Shown: piece after piece, positions 54,905 to 63,879 of the stretch
Layout of the letters: the number at the start of each line of letters is the position of its first letter
Numbering within the stretch: the stretch's first letter is position 1
NCBI GenBank assembly: GCA_963170165.1
Contig: CAUJGQ010000094.1
Span: 1 to 64,000 of the forward strand
Direction: 5' to 3'
Length of the DNA: 64,000 nt
DNA from: Chloroflexota bacterium
Lineage (GTDB): Bacteria > Chloroflexota > Dehalococcoidia > CAUJGQ01
Notes under the pieces: generated by a model
The model's database searches: none
What the model saw: only the letters and a program-made list of their open reading frames with translations
Told to the model about the DNA's origin: nothing
Position numbers and translations under genes: made by a program

Positions 54905-56623
54905 CTACTCATCGTCCTCGTCGCCGTCCTCGCGGCGCGCCATTTGCTCAGGCGCGCTCACGCCCATCAGATGGAGGGTACGGGCCAAGGCGACACGCGT
55001 GGCGGCCACCAGCTTCAGGCGCGCGCGTGACAGGCTTGCCGGCACATCCACCGTGACCTTCTTGCCGGAGCGGCTGAGCACGGGCACGTCATGGTAGAAG
55101 GCGTGGAACGCCGTCGCCAGATCGGCGGCGTAGTAGGGCAGGTGGTGTGGCTCGAGCGTGCGTGACACCTGGTCGAGCAGCTCGGGCAGCACCAGCATTT
55201 TGCGGATTAGGGCCAGTTCAGCGGGGTGGGTCAGCAACGCCACGTCGCCGCCGTCCTGGGTCAACCCGCGCTCGGCCGCGCGGCTCAGAATGGCGCAGAT
55301 ACGGGCGTGGGCGTACTGCACATAAAAGACGGGATTCTTATCGCTCTGGGTCTTCGCCAGATCAATATCGAAGTCGAGCGTGGAGTCAGCTGAGCGCTGC
55401 AGGAAGAAGAACCGGCAGGCATCGGCGCCAACTTCGTCGATCAGGTCACGCAGCAGGATAATCTCGCCGGCCCGCTTGGACAAGCGCACGACCTCGCCAC
55501 CGCGGCGTACGGTGACGAGCTGGTACAGAAGCACGGTGAGCATCTCCGGGTCGCCGCCCAGCGCCTGCACCGCCGCCTTAAGGCGGGAGACGTGGCCGTG
55601 ATGGTCGGCGCCCCAAACATCGATGACGCGGTCAAAGCCGCGCTCGATGAACTTGTCATAGTGGTAGGCGATGTCGGAGGCAAAGTAGGTAGGTGCGCCG
55701 GTGGAGCGGACGAGCACGTTATCTTTGTCTTCCCCGACATCGGTCGAGGTGAACCACACGGCGCCTTCCTTCTCGGCGACATAGCCCCGCTCCCGCAGTC
55801 GCGCCATCGCCTGCTCGTAGCGGCCCTCGCCGGCATACAGGCTGCGCTCGCGGAACCAGACGTCGTACGTCACACCCAGCGCCACAAGATCCCGCCGGAT
55901 GCCCTCGACCATGATATCGATGCCAAGTTCACCAAAGCCCTCGGGCGCCGGTTCGCCCGGGGGCCGTAGCCAGCGCTCGCCTTCAGCCGCGCGCATCGTC
56001 TGGGCGACATCGACCATGTACTCGCCCGGGTAGCCATCGGCGGGGATCTCCACCTCTCTCCCGAAGAGCTGCTGATAGCGCGCGTAAAGCGTGCGGGTGA
56101 ACACCTCGATCTGCGTGCCGGCGTCGTTGACGTAATACTCGCGCTGCACTGTGCGCCCGCACGCCTCCATCACCGCCGCGAGGGTCGAGCCAATAACGGC
56201 ACCCCGGCCATTGCCGACCGTGAGCGGGCCGGTGGGGTTGGCGCTCACGAACTCGATCTGAACCCGCTCATTCGCCGGAGGCTGGCCGGCGAAGGCCGTG
56301 CCCTGGGCAAGGATGTCATCCACCTGCCCAGCGAGCCACGACTCGCTCAAGCGCAGATTGAGAAAGCCGGGCGGCGCTACCGTCGCCTCGCCCAGCACTG
56401 GCGACGGCGGAAGGTGCGCGCGCAGCTTCTGGGCGATCTCAACCGGTTTCCCACCCGTGGCTCGCACCAGCCGCATCGCCAGGTTGCTGGCGTAATCGCC
56501 ATGCTCCGGCTGACGCGGCCGCTCAAGGGTAACGTCCGGGAGGGGCACGTCCGGCAATACACCGGCAGCCATGGCATCGATCGCTGCCTGCCGCACCAAC
56601 TGAGCGAGGGTATCTCGTATCAT
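54905..56623 (-). CDS. argS: Arginine--tRNA ligase
   Basis: 572 residues. Charges tRNA-Arg. N-terminal Add1 domain, FVSANPTGPL leading into the HIGH position, DVWGADHHGHVSRLKAAVQ, VRLSKRAGEIILLRDL (KMSKS position), and the C-terminal anticodon-binding domain ending near ARTLHLMG. The class I HIGH motif reads TVGN at 135-138, so both His positions are replaced. ATG 56623 gives the usual MIRDTLAQLV start; a 27-residue longer frame is unlikely. Confidence 0.95.
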   Translation of the reverse strand: MIRDTLAQLVRQAAIDAMAAGVLPDVPLPDVTLERPRQPEHGDYASNLAMRLVRATGGKPVEIAQKLRAHLPPSPVLGEATVAPPGFLNLRLSESWLAGQVDDILAQGTAFAGQPPANERVQIEFVSANPTGPLTVGNGRGAVIGSTLAAVMEACGRTVQREYYVNDAGTQIEVFTRTLYARYQQLFGREVEIPADGYPGEYMVDVAQTMRAAEGERWLRPPGEPAPEGFGELGIDIMVEGIRRDLVALGVTYDVWFRERSLYAGEGRYEQAMARLRERGYVAEKEGAVWFTSTDVGEDKDNVLVRSTGAPTYFASDIAYHYDKFIERGFDRVIDVWGADHHGHVSRLKAAVQALGGDPEMLTVLLYQLVTVRRGGEVVRLSKRAGEIILLRDLIDEVGADACRFFFLQRSADSTLDFDIDLAKTQSDKNPVFYVQYAHARICAILSRAAERGLTQDGGDVALLTHPAELALIRKMLVLPELLDQVSRTLEPHHLPYYAADLATAFHAFYHDVPVLSRSGKKVTVDVPASLSRARLKLVAATRVALARTLHLMGVSAPEQMARREDGDEDDE

Positions 56624-56830
56624 CACGCGCCGGTCCTGGGTTGCATCGGGCAGCCCGAGAAACTGAACAGCCCGCGCGGGTAGCACGCGGGCCGGTCGGG
56701 CCAACTTCCACCATTATACCAGGGGCGGCGTTACGGTCGTGCGCCACCCGCTGATCCCGGCCCACCGCCAGGGGTTGCGCCGGCCGAAGGCGCTGCGCCC
56801 ATGGCGCGGTCGTTCGGCCGGCCCGCATCA

Positions 56831-59329
56831 TCAGCTCAGGTCGCCACCGGTGCCCCTCAAGATGCGCTCAACATCCTCGGCATAGCCGTGGAAGTCGCCG
56901 AGGAGCAGGAGCATGTCCCCTTCCAGCGCTTCCGCTGCGGTATCGCGCGCCTTCACAAGCAGCGGCATATCCGCCAGACTGGCCACCTTCAGTTCCGGCA
57001 TCCCAGACTGGCGGGTACCGAAGTACTCACCCGGACCGCGCAGGCGCAGGTCCTCCTCGGCAAGCTGAAACCCGTCAGCGATCTCCTCCATCAATCGTAG
57101 CCGCTCGCGAGCCTCATCAGACGCTCCGTCTGCCATCAGAAAGCAAAACGACTGGTGGCGGCCACGCCCCACCCTCCCCCGGAACTGGTGCATCTGCGCA
57201 AGCCCAAAGCGGTCGGCCCCTTCGATCATCATTACCGTGGCGTTGGGCACGTCAATGCCAACCTCGACCACTGCCGTTGACACCAGCACGTCGTGCAGGT
57301 GGTCACGGAACTCTCGCATCACCTCATCCTTGCGGGCAGGGGGCATCTTGCCGTGCAGCAACGCCAGCGACGCGCTGGTGAAGACGCCTCGGAGCCGCTC
57401 GTGTTCGGCAGTGGCGGCCCGGACCTCTGACATTCCTTCCTTTTCCGACTCGTCCACCAACGGACAGATGACGAACGCCTGCCGGCCGGCGCGCAGTTGC
57501 TCAATGATGAAGCTGTAAGCGGCGTCGCGCTCGTGGGATTGCACGACCAGGGTCTTTACCGGCATCCGCCCCGGTGGCATCTCATCAATAACGGAGACGT
57601 CGAGGTCGCCGTACAGGGTGAGGGCGAGGGTACGGGGAATTGGCGTTGCCGTCATCACGAGCAGGTGTGCCTGTCCCTCGTCGCCCCGTAGCGCAGCCCG
57701 TTGCGCGACCCCAAAGCGATGCTGCTCATCGACCACGGCCAGTGCCAGCCGCGGCAGGCGAACACCCGCCTGAATCAGCGCCTGCGTGCCGACCGCGATA
57801 TCGACCTCACCCGTGGAGATCGCCTTTTGGGCAGCAGTCTTTGCCCGTGCGCCCAGTCCCCCTCGCAGCAGCGCCAGCCGCACCGGGCGATCCAGGTATG
57901 GCGGAGTGCAGGTCACCACAGGGCCGGCCCCGGCATCCCCGCCAAATACCTGGCACAGGGTCCGAAAGTGCTGCTCGGCCAGGATCTCCGTTGGGGCCAT
58001 CAGTGCGGCTTGATAGCCATTGACCACTGCCGCCAGCAACGCCTCGGCGGCGACGACTGTCTTGCCGCTGCCGACGTCGCCCTGAATCAGCCGGGCCATC
58101 GGCTGGGTGCCGGCGATATCAGCGTGGATGGCGGCAGCGACTCGCTGCTGTGCGCCGGTCAGCGGAAAGGGAAGCGCAGCGCGGAAGCTGTCGGTGACCA
58201 GCGGCGCAATGGGCAGCGGCGGCGCGCCGTCGCCCGTACGGCGCTCTGCTCGCCGGCGCAGCACCGCCAGTTGCAGCGTGAGCAACTCGTCGAATCCCAG
58301 GCGGGTGCGCGCAGCGGCAGCCGCATCGGTGCTCTCCGGATAGTGCATCTGGAAGATCGCCTCGGGCAGCGGCAACAGGCCGTGCTGCTCACGCACGTGC
58401 TCGGGAAGGGGATCTTCAACCAGAGGCAGATATGCATCGAGCGCATGGCGAATCAGCCTGCGGAGGGTACGTGCCGACAGGCCGGCAGTGAGCGGGTATA
58501 CCGGCAGCAGACGGCCGGTATGCACCGCCTCCGAGATGTCCCCTTCGAGCACCTCCCACTCGGGTGAGTCAATCTGGCGCATCCCGTTGAAGATGGTCAC
58601 CTTGCCACTCAGCGCCACCCGGTTGTTCACCCGAAGCTGTTTGACCACCCACGGCTGGTTGAACCAGGTCACGCGCACGTTGCCGGTATGATCACCGATG
58701 ATCGCCTCGGCGATGCGCCGGAAGTTGCCGGTGCGCTTCTCCGCAGCAGACCATACCGTGCCAATCACCGTCTGCTCTTCGCCGGCCCGCAGCTCCGCCA
58801 CCGGCCGGATGCTGGAGAAGTCTTGGTATCGGTGAGGAAGGTGGCGGATGACATCTCCCACGCATTCCATACCCAGCTTGTGCAGCTTGGCAGCGGTGGC
58901 GGTCGACACACCCGGCAGTGCCGAGACTGGCGCTTGGAGTCCGTCGCGGTGGGGCGGCGCCACCTGGCGAGGCCGGCCGGCCGGTCGCGCTGCTGCGGCC
59001 GCTGGCCGTGGCGGCGGAGCGACCGGCGTGGTGGGCGGCGGCGGCGGTGAGGTCGGGCGCATCCTTGGGGCGGGCGGGGATGCAGGGCGGTCCAGCTCAT
59101 TCAGCAGGCGCTCGGCCCACCGCCGGCGTTCTTCGCCAGAGAGCGCGGCGTAGCCGTAGGCGGGCAGATTGACGACGGCATCATGGAGGGGAGAGCCGGG
59201 CTGAACTGCCCCCCCGTCTTGAAGGTGGCGCAGCAGCCGGTCGAGCCCGCCAATCACGGCTCGGTCAGGGTACCCTTTCGCCCGCTCCAGTTCCAGCACG
59301 CGTCGCAGGCCGGTAGCGGGATCGCTCAT
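56831..59329 (-). CDS. recG: ATP-dependent DNA helicase RecG
   Basis: 832 residues; remodels stalled forks and recombination junctions. After an N-terminal extension of about 130 residues (helical part, then a Pro/Ala-rich stretch) come the HhH-like ALPGVSTATAAKLHKLG, the wedge OB domain (to about 290), and helicase motifs: Walker A GDVGSGKT (417-424), DEQH, TATPIPRTL and the GRVGRGRHQSFC motif with the TRG tail. The extension resembles those of cyanobacterial and Chloroflexota RecG. Its ATG overlaps the degV stop (ATGA). Confidence 0.96.
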   Translation of the reverse strand: MSDPATGLRRVLELERAKGYPDRAVIGGLDRLLRHLQDGGAVQPGSPLHDAVVNLPAYGYAALSGEERRRWAERLLNELDRPASPPAPRMRPTSPPPPPTTPVAPPPRPAAAAARPAGRPRQVAPPHRDGLQAPVSALPGVSTATAAKLHKLGMECVGDVIRHLPHRYQDFSSIRPVAELRAGEEQTVIGTVWSAAEKRTGNFRRIAEAIIGDHTGNVRVTWFNQPWVVKQLRVNNRVALSGKVTIFNGMRQIDSPEWEVLEGDISEAVHTGRLLPVYPLTAGLSARTLRRLIRHALDAYLPLVEDPLPEHVREQHGLLPLPEAIFQMHYPESTDAAAAARTRLGFDELLTLQLAVLRRRAERRTGDGAPPLPIAPLVTDSFRAALPFPLTGAQQRVAAAIHADIAGTQPMARLIQGDVGSGKTVVAAEALLAAVVNGYQAALMAPTEILAEQHFRTLCQVFGGDAGAGPVVTCTPPYLDRPVRLALLRGGLGARAKTAAQKAISTGEVDIAVGTQALIQAGVRLPRLALAVVDEQHRFGVAQRAALRGDEGQAHLLVMTATPIPRTLALTLYGDLDVSVIDEMPPGRMPVKTLVVQSHERDAAYSFIIEQLRAGRQAFVICPLVDESEKEGMSEVRAATAEHERLRGVFTSASLALLHGKMPPARKDEVMREFRDHLHDVLVSTAVVEVGIDVPNATVMMIEGADRFGLAQMHQFRGRVGRGRHQSFCFLMADGASDEARERLRLMEEIADGFQLAEEDLRLRGPGEYFGTRQSGMPELKVASLADMPLLVKARDTAAEALEGDMLLLLGDFHGYAEDVERILRGTGGDLS

Positions 59330-60180
59330 GCACTTGCCTCAACGCTACCGTGGGTGACGATGCCGATGGCGTTGGGACCGGCATACACACCCACCACCGC
59401 GCCCAGCCAGCCTACCCTGAGGCGTGCCTGCGGCATCGCTTCGGCCAGACGGGTGCGCACGGCTTCGACGTCCGCATCGGGGGCGGAGTGCAGCAATGTC
59501 ACATCAGAGACGTGCGACTGCGCGGCCGCCAGTTCGATCACCCGGCTGATGGCACGGCTGTGCGTCCGCACGCGCTCAAGCGGGACGATTTCGCCATCAA
59601 CGATGGCGAGCACCGGCTTGATGCTGAGCACACCGCCAAACCATGCACGCGCCCGGCCGATGCGGCCGCCCTTTTGCAGGTACTCGAGTGTTTCCAGCGT
59701 GACGAACAGGTGCGTACGCGCCATTGCGTCCTGCGCTGCCTGGGCAACCTGTTCGAGCCGGCCACCCGCGGCGGCGGCGGCAGCCGCGGCACGCGCGCCG
59801 TATGCCAGCGCCGCCGAGACGCTACCTGAGTCCACCACCACCACGCGGGAAGGATCGTCCAGGCTATCACGAGCGGTGCGGGCCGAGTTGATTGTCCCCG
59901 AGAGCTTGCCCGAGATATGTACCGACACGATGCCGCTGGCGCCCTCCGCCAGCAGCCGCTGGTAGGTCTCAAGGAAGGAGCCGGCCGCGGGCTGCGAGGT
60001 CTTGGGCAAGGTCTTCTCACCGGGCAAGCGCTGAAAGAACTCCTGCGGGCTGATCTCGATACCGTCCAACAGGCTGGTTGAGCCGAACAGCACATTCAGC
60101 GGCACGACCGTGATGCCACTCGCTGCCGCTTCATCTCGAGGTAGGTCCGCCGTGCTGTCAGTGACCACGCAAACGGACAT
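59326..60180 (-). CDS. DegV-family fatty-acid-binding protein
   Basis: 284 residues. VTDSTADLP at the start, SQPAAGSFLETYQRLL, SVHISGKLSGT, VDSGSVSAALA and LEYLQKGGRIGR, all typical of DegV/FakB, which hold fatty acids for phosphorylation by FakA. No FakA gene is near. ATG after GAGGAGG; overlaps recG. Confidence 0.92.
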   Translation of the reverse strand: MSVCVVTDSTADLPRDEAAASGITVVPLNVLFGSTSLLDGIEISPQEFFQRLPGEKTLPKTSQPAAGSFLETYQRLLAEGASGIVSVHISGKLSGTINSARTARDSLDDPSRVVVVDSGSVSAALAYGARAAAAAAAAGGRLEQVAQAAQDAMARTHLFVTLETLEYLQKGGRIGRARAWFGGVLSIKPVLAIVDGEIVPLERVRTHSRAISRVIELAAAQSHVSDVTLLHSAPDADVEAVRTRLAEAMPQARLRVGWLGAVVGVYAGPNAIGIVTHGSVEASA

Positions 60181-60250
60181 AGCGGGCGCCTCCTCGTTTC
60201 ACGGCCATCAGTATACCTATGTGTCTAACCCTGACCAAAGCGAAGCGATG

Positions 60251-61015
60251 TCACCGCTGGCGCGGAGTGAACAGCCGGCGGGTGGCCGCCATCACCGGCC
60301 GGCCGGCAACCTGGCGCGGTGTCGCCCACAATGCCCGCCACGTTTGCAGCGCGATTGCCCGTGGTCCGATCTCCACCAAGCTGGGATGGCGGCCGGCCAG
60401 GGCTGTGGTGGCGGCGCTCTCTATCGATGCGCGCAACTCAGCGGTAGACGTTCCTTCGAAATGGGTGGTGGCACAGCCGATGGCGGGGAGATAGTGCGCA
60501 TCGCTGCCACCCACCTCAGCAAGGCGGTATCGCTCGCGGTTGAGCCGTTGGGCACGGTGGTTCGTGAACCGTCCCGCCGGCGTCGGGTTGGTAAGTTCGA
60601 TACCATCGAACCACAATCCCTGGGCACGCCGCTGGTGGATGCGCTCGAGCGCACGCGCGCCGATACTGCGGGTGAGCGGGCTGAGCGGGTGCGGGATCAC
60701 CGCCAGGCCACCCTGGCGATGGATCCGGTCCAGCGTCGCTGCCAATGTGCGCATGCTCGGCACCGGCTCCTCGATGAACAGCGCTAGCAGGTGACCGGCC
60801 AGGGTCGTGACTTCCATCCCCATGACCACCTGAAACCGGTAACCGCCGCACCGGGCGTGCAGATCTCGGACCTGCAGGGCAGCCGCGAGGGTGTCGTGCT
60901 CGGTGATGGCGATCACGTCCAGTGCGGTGCAGTTCTCGACATAATCGAGCAGCTGCTGCGGCGTTGCCAGCCCGTCTCCGAGCGTGGTGTGCAGGTGGAG
61001 GTCGGCCGTCCCCAT
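60251..61015 (-). CDS. PHP-domain phosphoesterase
   Basis: 254 residues. MGTADLHLHTTLGDG (H7, H9), ITEHDT, GMEVTT, IPHPLSPL and GGSDAHY supply the metal ligands of the PHP fold; related to the TrpH/YciV group acting on nucleotides (3',5'-bisphosphates or short RNA). The last 60 residues are basic (Arg/Gln). Start ATG 61015; a 52-residue longer frame starts inside the acyltransferase gene. Follows two acyltransferase genes on the same strand. Confidence 0.88.
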   Translation of the reverse strand: MGTADLHLHTTLGDGLATPQQLLDYVENCTALDVIAITEHDTLAAALQVRDLHARCGGYRFQVVMGMEVTTLAGHLLALFIEEPVPSMRTLAATLDRIHRQGGLAVIPHPLSPLTRSIGARALERIHQRRAQGLWFDGIELTNPTPAGRFTNHRAQRLNRERYRLAEVGGSDAHYLPAIGCATTHFEGTSTAELRASIESAATTALAGRHPSLVEIGPRAIALQTWRALWATPRQVAGRPVMAATRRLFTPRQR

Positions 61016-61046
61016 GCAGTGAGCGTCCCGGACAGCTAGGCGGACG

Positions 61047-61964
61047 TCAAGTAGACGGCGCTGATCTGGGGATTCGGGCCGGACGGCCGGCGCGATCGGC
61101 GATCCACACGGGCTCCTGCAGTACAAACCACTGCGATGGATCGCGGCGCAGGTACGGCTCAAACCAGGCAATCAGTCGGGCCGTGTTGCAGGACCGATCC
61201 TGCTGGGCGTTGCCGCTTCGACCCAGGCTGATAGGCGCGCCAATGATCGCCGAGTAGCGATCTGGGCCGAGGCGGCGCGTCACAAAGGGGAGCACGGTTG
61301 CGCCCGTGTGCCGTGCCAGGTCAGCCGCACCGACCGGCAGGCGGGCAGGCTTGCCCAGAAACGGAACCTCGATGCCGGTGCCCTGAATATCGCGGTCTAT
61401 CAACATTGACAGGGTGCCACCGGTGCGCAGATGCCGGACCACCCGCTTCATGCCGGCGAGGGTTGCCTCCTCGAACTGCTGCCCCTGGCTGGCACGATAG
61501 CGATGAAATAGCGCCGCCATTTCTGGTGGATCCAATGGCTCCACCAACGCCATGAAGCGGATACCCGCAGCGCCGAGGCATTGAGCCGTATACTCCGGGC
61601 TGCCGTAGTGGATACTGACGCAGATCACACCCTTCCCCGCCTGCTGCGCCTCAAGCAGATGCTCCAGCCCGCGGATCTTGATCCGTTCCTTGATGAAGCG
61701 CTCGGGCCGCATCAGTGGCGTGCGCGCAAGGTCGGTGTAATACCAGGTCGCAGTTCGGAAACAGCGGCGGGCCGCCGTGCGCACCGCCGCGTTGCCGGCT
61801 GCCGGGCCCAGCACCTGCCGCATGTTGGCCTGGACGGTGTGCCGCGCCCGGCGGTTAAGTGCGTACGCCAGCGACCCGACCAGCGCACCAAGCAGGTAGG
61901 CCAGCGAGAGTGGTAGCCGCTCGCTCAGCCAGCCGCCGATGGTGAAGGCGCGATAGCGTAGCAT
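61047..61964 (-). CDS. LpxL/HtrB-like lipid acyltransferase (copy 1)
   Basis: 305 residues. One N-terminal hydrophobic segment and the LPLAT domain with the HX4E motif in IHYGSPEYTA, then LIDRDIQG, EVPFLGKPARLP and GATVLPFV. Family members add acyl chains to lipid A precursors, or to phosphatidylinositol mannosides in actinobacteria. Chloroflexota generally lack lipid A, so another glycolipid or phosphoinositol lipid is more likely. ATG 61964 after GAGGGGAG. Follows copy 2 by 22 bases. Confidence 0.85.
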   Translation of the reverse strand: MLRYRAFTIGGWLSERLPLSLAYLLGALVGSLAYALNRRARHTVQANMRQVLGPAAGNAAVRTAARRCFRTATWYYTDLARTPLMRPERFIKERIKIRGLEHLLEAQQAGKGVICVSIHYGSPEYTAQCLGAAGIRFMALVEPLDPPEMAALFHRYRASQGQQFEEATLAGMKRVVRHLRTGGTLSMLIDRDIQGTGIEVPFLGKPARLPVGAADLARHTGATVLPFVTRRLGPDRYSAIIGAPISLGRSGNAQQDRSCNTARLIAWFEPYLRRDPSQWFVLQEPVWIADRAGRPARIPRSAPST

Positions 61965-61986
61965 CCTGCTCCCCTCGGGACGGCGG

Positions 61987-62886
61987 TTACGGCTCGGGCG
62001 CGAGCGCGGGCTCCGTCGCCGGCGCCGGGTGACGGGCCGGCCACATGCGCCGGAAGATGTACCACTGATCCGGATAAGCACGGATGAATCGCTCATGCGC
62101 GGCGACGATACGCTGGGTGAGGACCTGGACATCCCGCTCAACGTCACCGGTCTGCGGCAGGCGCACGTCGAAATCCGCCATCGCGATGATCTGATCGCTG
62201 GTGCCGTTGGCGCGTGGAAGGGCGACCGGAATCACCCGCGCGCCTGTGCGCAGGGCGATGCGTGCCGGACCGGCCGGCGCCATCATCCGCTCGCCGAAGA
62301 ACAGCACTTCTACGCCGCCGTCCGAGACGGGCGTGTCGATCAGCATCGCCAACGCTTCGTTGCGACGCATTGCCCGCACGATGCCGGCGGCGGCGCGAGT
62401 GGACGGGATGACCTTCATGCCGCGCACCTGGCGTGCTTGCACGATGAGCTGGTTGGTGCGGTCGTTGCCTACCAGATCGGCAATCGCGTTTGGTGGATAC
62501 CCGCGCGCCGCCAGCACGGCGCCGCCCATATCCCAGTTACCGAAGTGCATCAGCACGAAGATCACCCCGGCACCATCATCGAAGGCGGCGTCGATCGCGT
62601 CCCAGTGATCAAAACGGACCTTGTCAATCACGGCCTCGGGCCGAAGCGCAGGCCCTCGCACGAAGTCGATCAGGTAACGGCCGTAGTTGAGAAAGGAGTA
62701 GCGGGCGGCCCGCCGGGCGGCCACGGCATCGCCCGTCACGCGCAGCATGTTTTCGATGGCGATGGCGCGCGGGCCTCGCCAGCACCACCACAACAGTGTG
62801 GCGCCCGCATCACCAAGGAAGTAGGCCATCCTCAGTGGCAGCCACCGTGCGACGCCAGCAAGCCGGACAATCCAATACAGGATCAC
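61987..62886 (-). CDS. LpxL/HtrB-like lipid acyltransferase (copy 2)
   Basis: 299 residues from GTG 62886. Hydrophobic N terminus (VRLAGVARWLPLRMAYFLG), the catalytic HX4D motif in MHFGNWDMGG, NDRTNQLIVQARQVRGMKVI, LIDTPVSDGGVEVLFFG and a C-terminal PDQWYIFRRMWP, the same order as copy 1. A longer frame to 62997 enters the divergent promoter region. The GTG has only a weak ribosome site. Two paralogues in tandem suggest acylation of two positions of one lipid. Confidence 0.85.
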   Translation of the reverse strand: MILYWIVRLAGVARWLPLRMAYFLGDAGATLLWWCWRGPRAIAIENMLRVTGDAVAARRAARYSFLNYGRYLIDFVRGPALRPEAVIDKVRFDHWDAIDAAFDDGAGVIFVLMHFGNWDMGGAVLAARGYPPNAIADLVGNDRTNQLIVQARQVRGMKVIPSTRAAAGIVRAMRRNEALAMLIDTPVSDGGVEVLFFGERMMAPAGPARIALRTGARVIPVALPRANGTSDQIIAMADFDVRLPQTGDVERDVQVLTQRIVAAHERFIRAYPDQWYIFRRMWPARHPAPATEPALAPEP

Positions 62887-62999
62887 GGAGCCAACTCGAT
62901 CACAGGGCGCGGGCTGGGGTACCGTGCGACAGTGTATCGAACCGCTGGATGCCAGAGAAGTCGTGACCAATCCGGTACCGGCTGCTACGCTCAACAAGC

Positions 63000-63719
63000 A
63001 TGACGACCGGCCGCTTGACTCGATCCCGCGCCGCTGTCACCGAGGCCGCCATCGTAGGCGGTACGCTGCTCGCGTACTTTCTGACCCGCGGCCGCATCGC
63101 CGACCGGCACCACGCTGCCCAACGGAACGCCCAGCGCATCATTCGGCTGGAGCGCCGGCTAGGTCTGTACTGCGAGCCGGCGCTGAACCGCTGGACGGCC
63201 GCCGGCGTCATCCGCCGTCGTTTTTGGAACGCGGTTTACTTCTGGGCGCACGCGCCGTTGATCGCTGTGTACGGCCTGTGGTTGTACCGGCGCCGTCCCG
63301 AGGTGTACCGGCTGACCCGCAATGCTGTGCTGGGCTCCGCGGTGATCGGCCTGATCACGTACCGATTCTTCCCGGTAGCGCCGCCGCGGTTAACCGATGG
63401 TGAAACGTTCGTTGACACAATGCAGGAGAGCAGTCCGGTGTCGTACCAGGCGCAGACGCTTGGCCCCTTTGTCAACCCCTACGCCGCTGTGCCCAGCCTT
63501 CACTTCGGCTGGTCGTTTCTGTTGAGCCTGGCGATGGTGCTGGCCAGCCCGCAGTCACGCTGGTGGCAGGCGGGGGCCGTCGCGCAGCCCGTGCTGATGT
63601 TTGGCGCCATTGTGGCAACGGCGAATCACTGGGTGATCGATGCAGTGGCGGGGTTGGCTGCCTGCTTGGGTGGACTGGGGTGCGCGTTAATCCACCGTCA
63701 CGCCCGGCGCCGCGCCTAG
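63000..63719 (+). CDS. PAP2-family membrane protein (AUR1/inositolphosphotransferase-like)
   Basis: 239 residues with about six helices. Seen: YRFFPVAPPRLT (first PAP2 motif region), NPYAAVPSLHFGWS (second, catalytic His) and ATANHWVIDAVAG (third, His and Asp). Spacing and the FFPVAPPR start resemble the PAP2_3 group with inositol phosphorylceramide synthases. Could hydrolyse or transfer a lipid phosphate. Divergent from the acyltransferases, 113 bases away. Confidence 0.85.
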   Translation: MTTGRLTRSRAAVTEAAIVGGTLLAYFLTRGRIADRHHAAQRNAQRIIRLERRLGLYCEPALNRWTAAGVIRRRFWNAVYFWAHAPLIAVYGLWLYRRRPEVYRLTRNAVLGSAVIGLITYRFFPVAPPRLTDGETFVDTMQESSPVSYQAQTLGPFVNPYAAVPSLHFGWSFLLSLAMVLASPQSRWWQAGAVAQPVLMFGAIVATANHWVIDAVAGLAACLGGLGCALIHRHARRRA

Positions 63720-63735
63720 CACCGGTAGCGCATCC

Positions 63736-63879
63736 TCACTTGCCGGAGCCGATCTTGAACATCCGGGTCGAGCACACGGGGCACTTGCCTTCGGTAGCGG
63801 GCTTACCGTTCTTCATGGTGATCTTCTTCTCATCCTGCATCTCCCGCTTCTGGCGGCACTTCAGGCAATACGCCTCCAC
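63736..63879 (-). CDS. DUF5679-like small zinc-ribbon protein
   Basis: 47 residues with CLKC and CPVC, basic, and the family-like stretch TMKNGKPATEGKC. GTG 63879 follows GGAGG at six bases and gives MEAYCLKC, the usual start; ATG 63885 directly abuts that GGAGG. No function known. The 115-base remainder to the window end shows no gene; TATAGT on the minus strand (63932-63937) may be its -10. Confidence 0.8.
   Translation of the reverse strand: MEAYCLKCRQKREMQDEKKITMKNGKPATEGKCPVCSTRMFKIGSGK

Noticed and set aside
62029-63003. 324-residue + frame opposite the second acyltransferase
   Set aside because: Antisense of a well-supported LPLAT gene; no hydrophobic or catalytic pattern.
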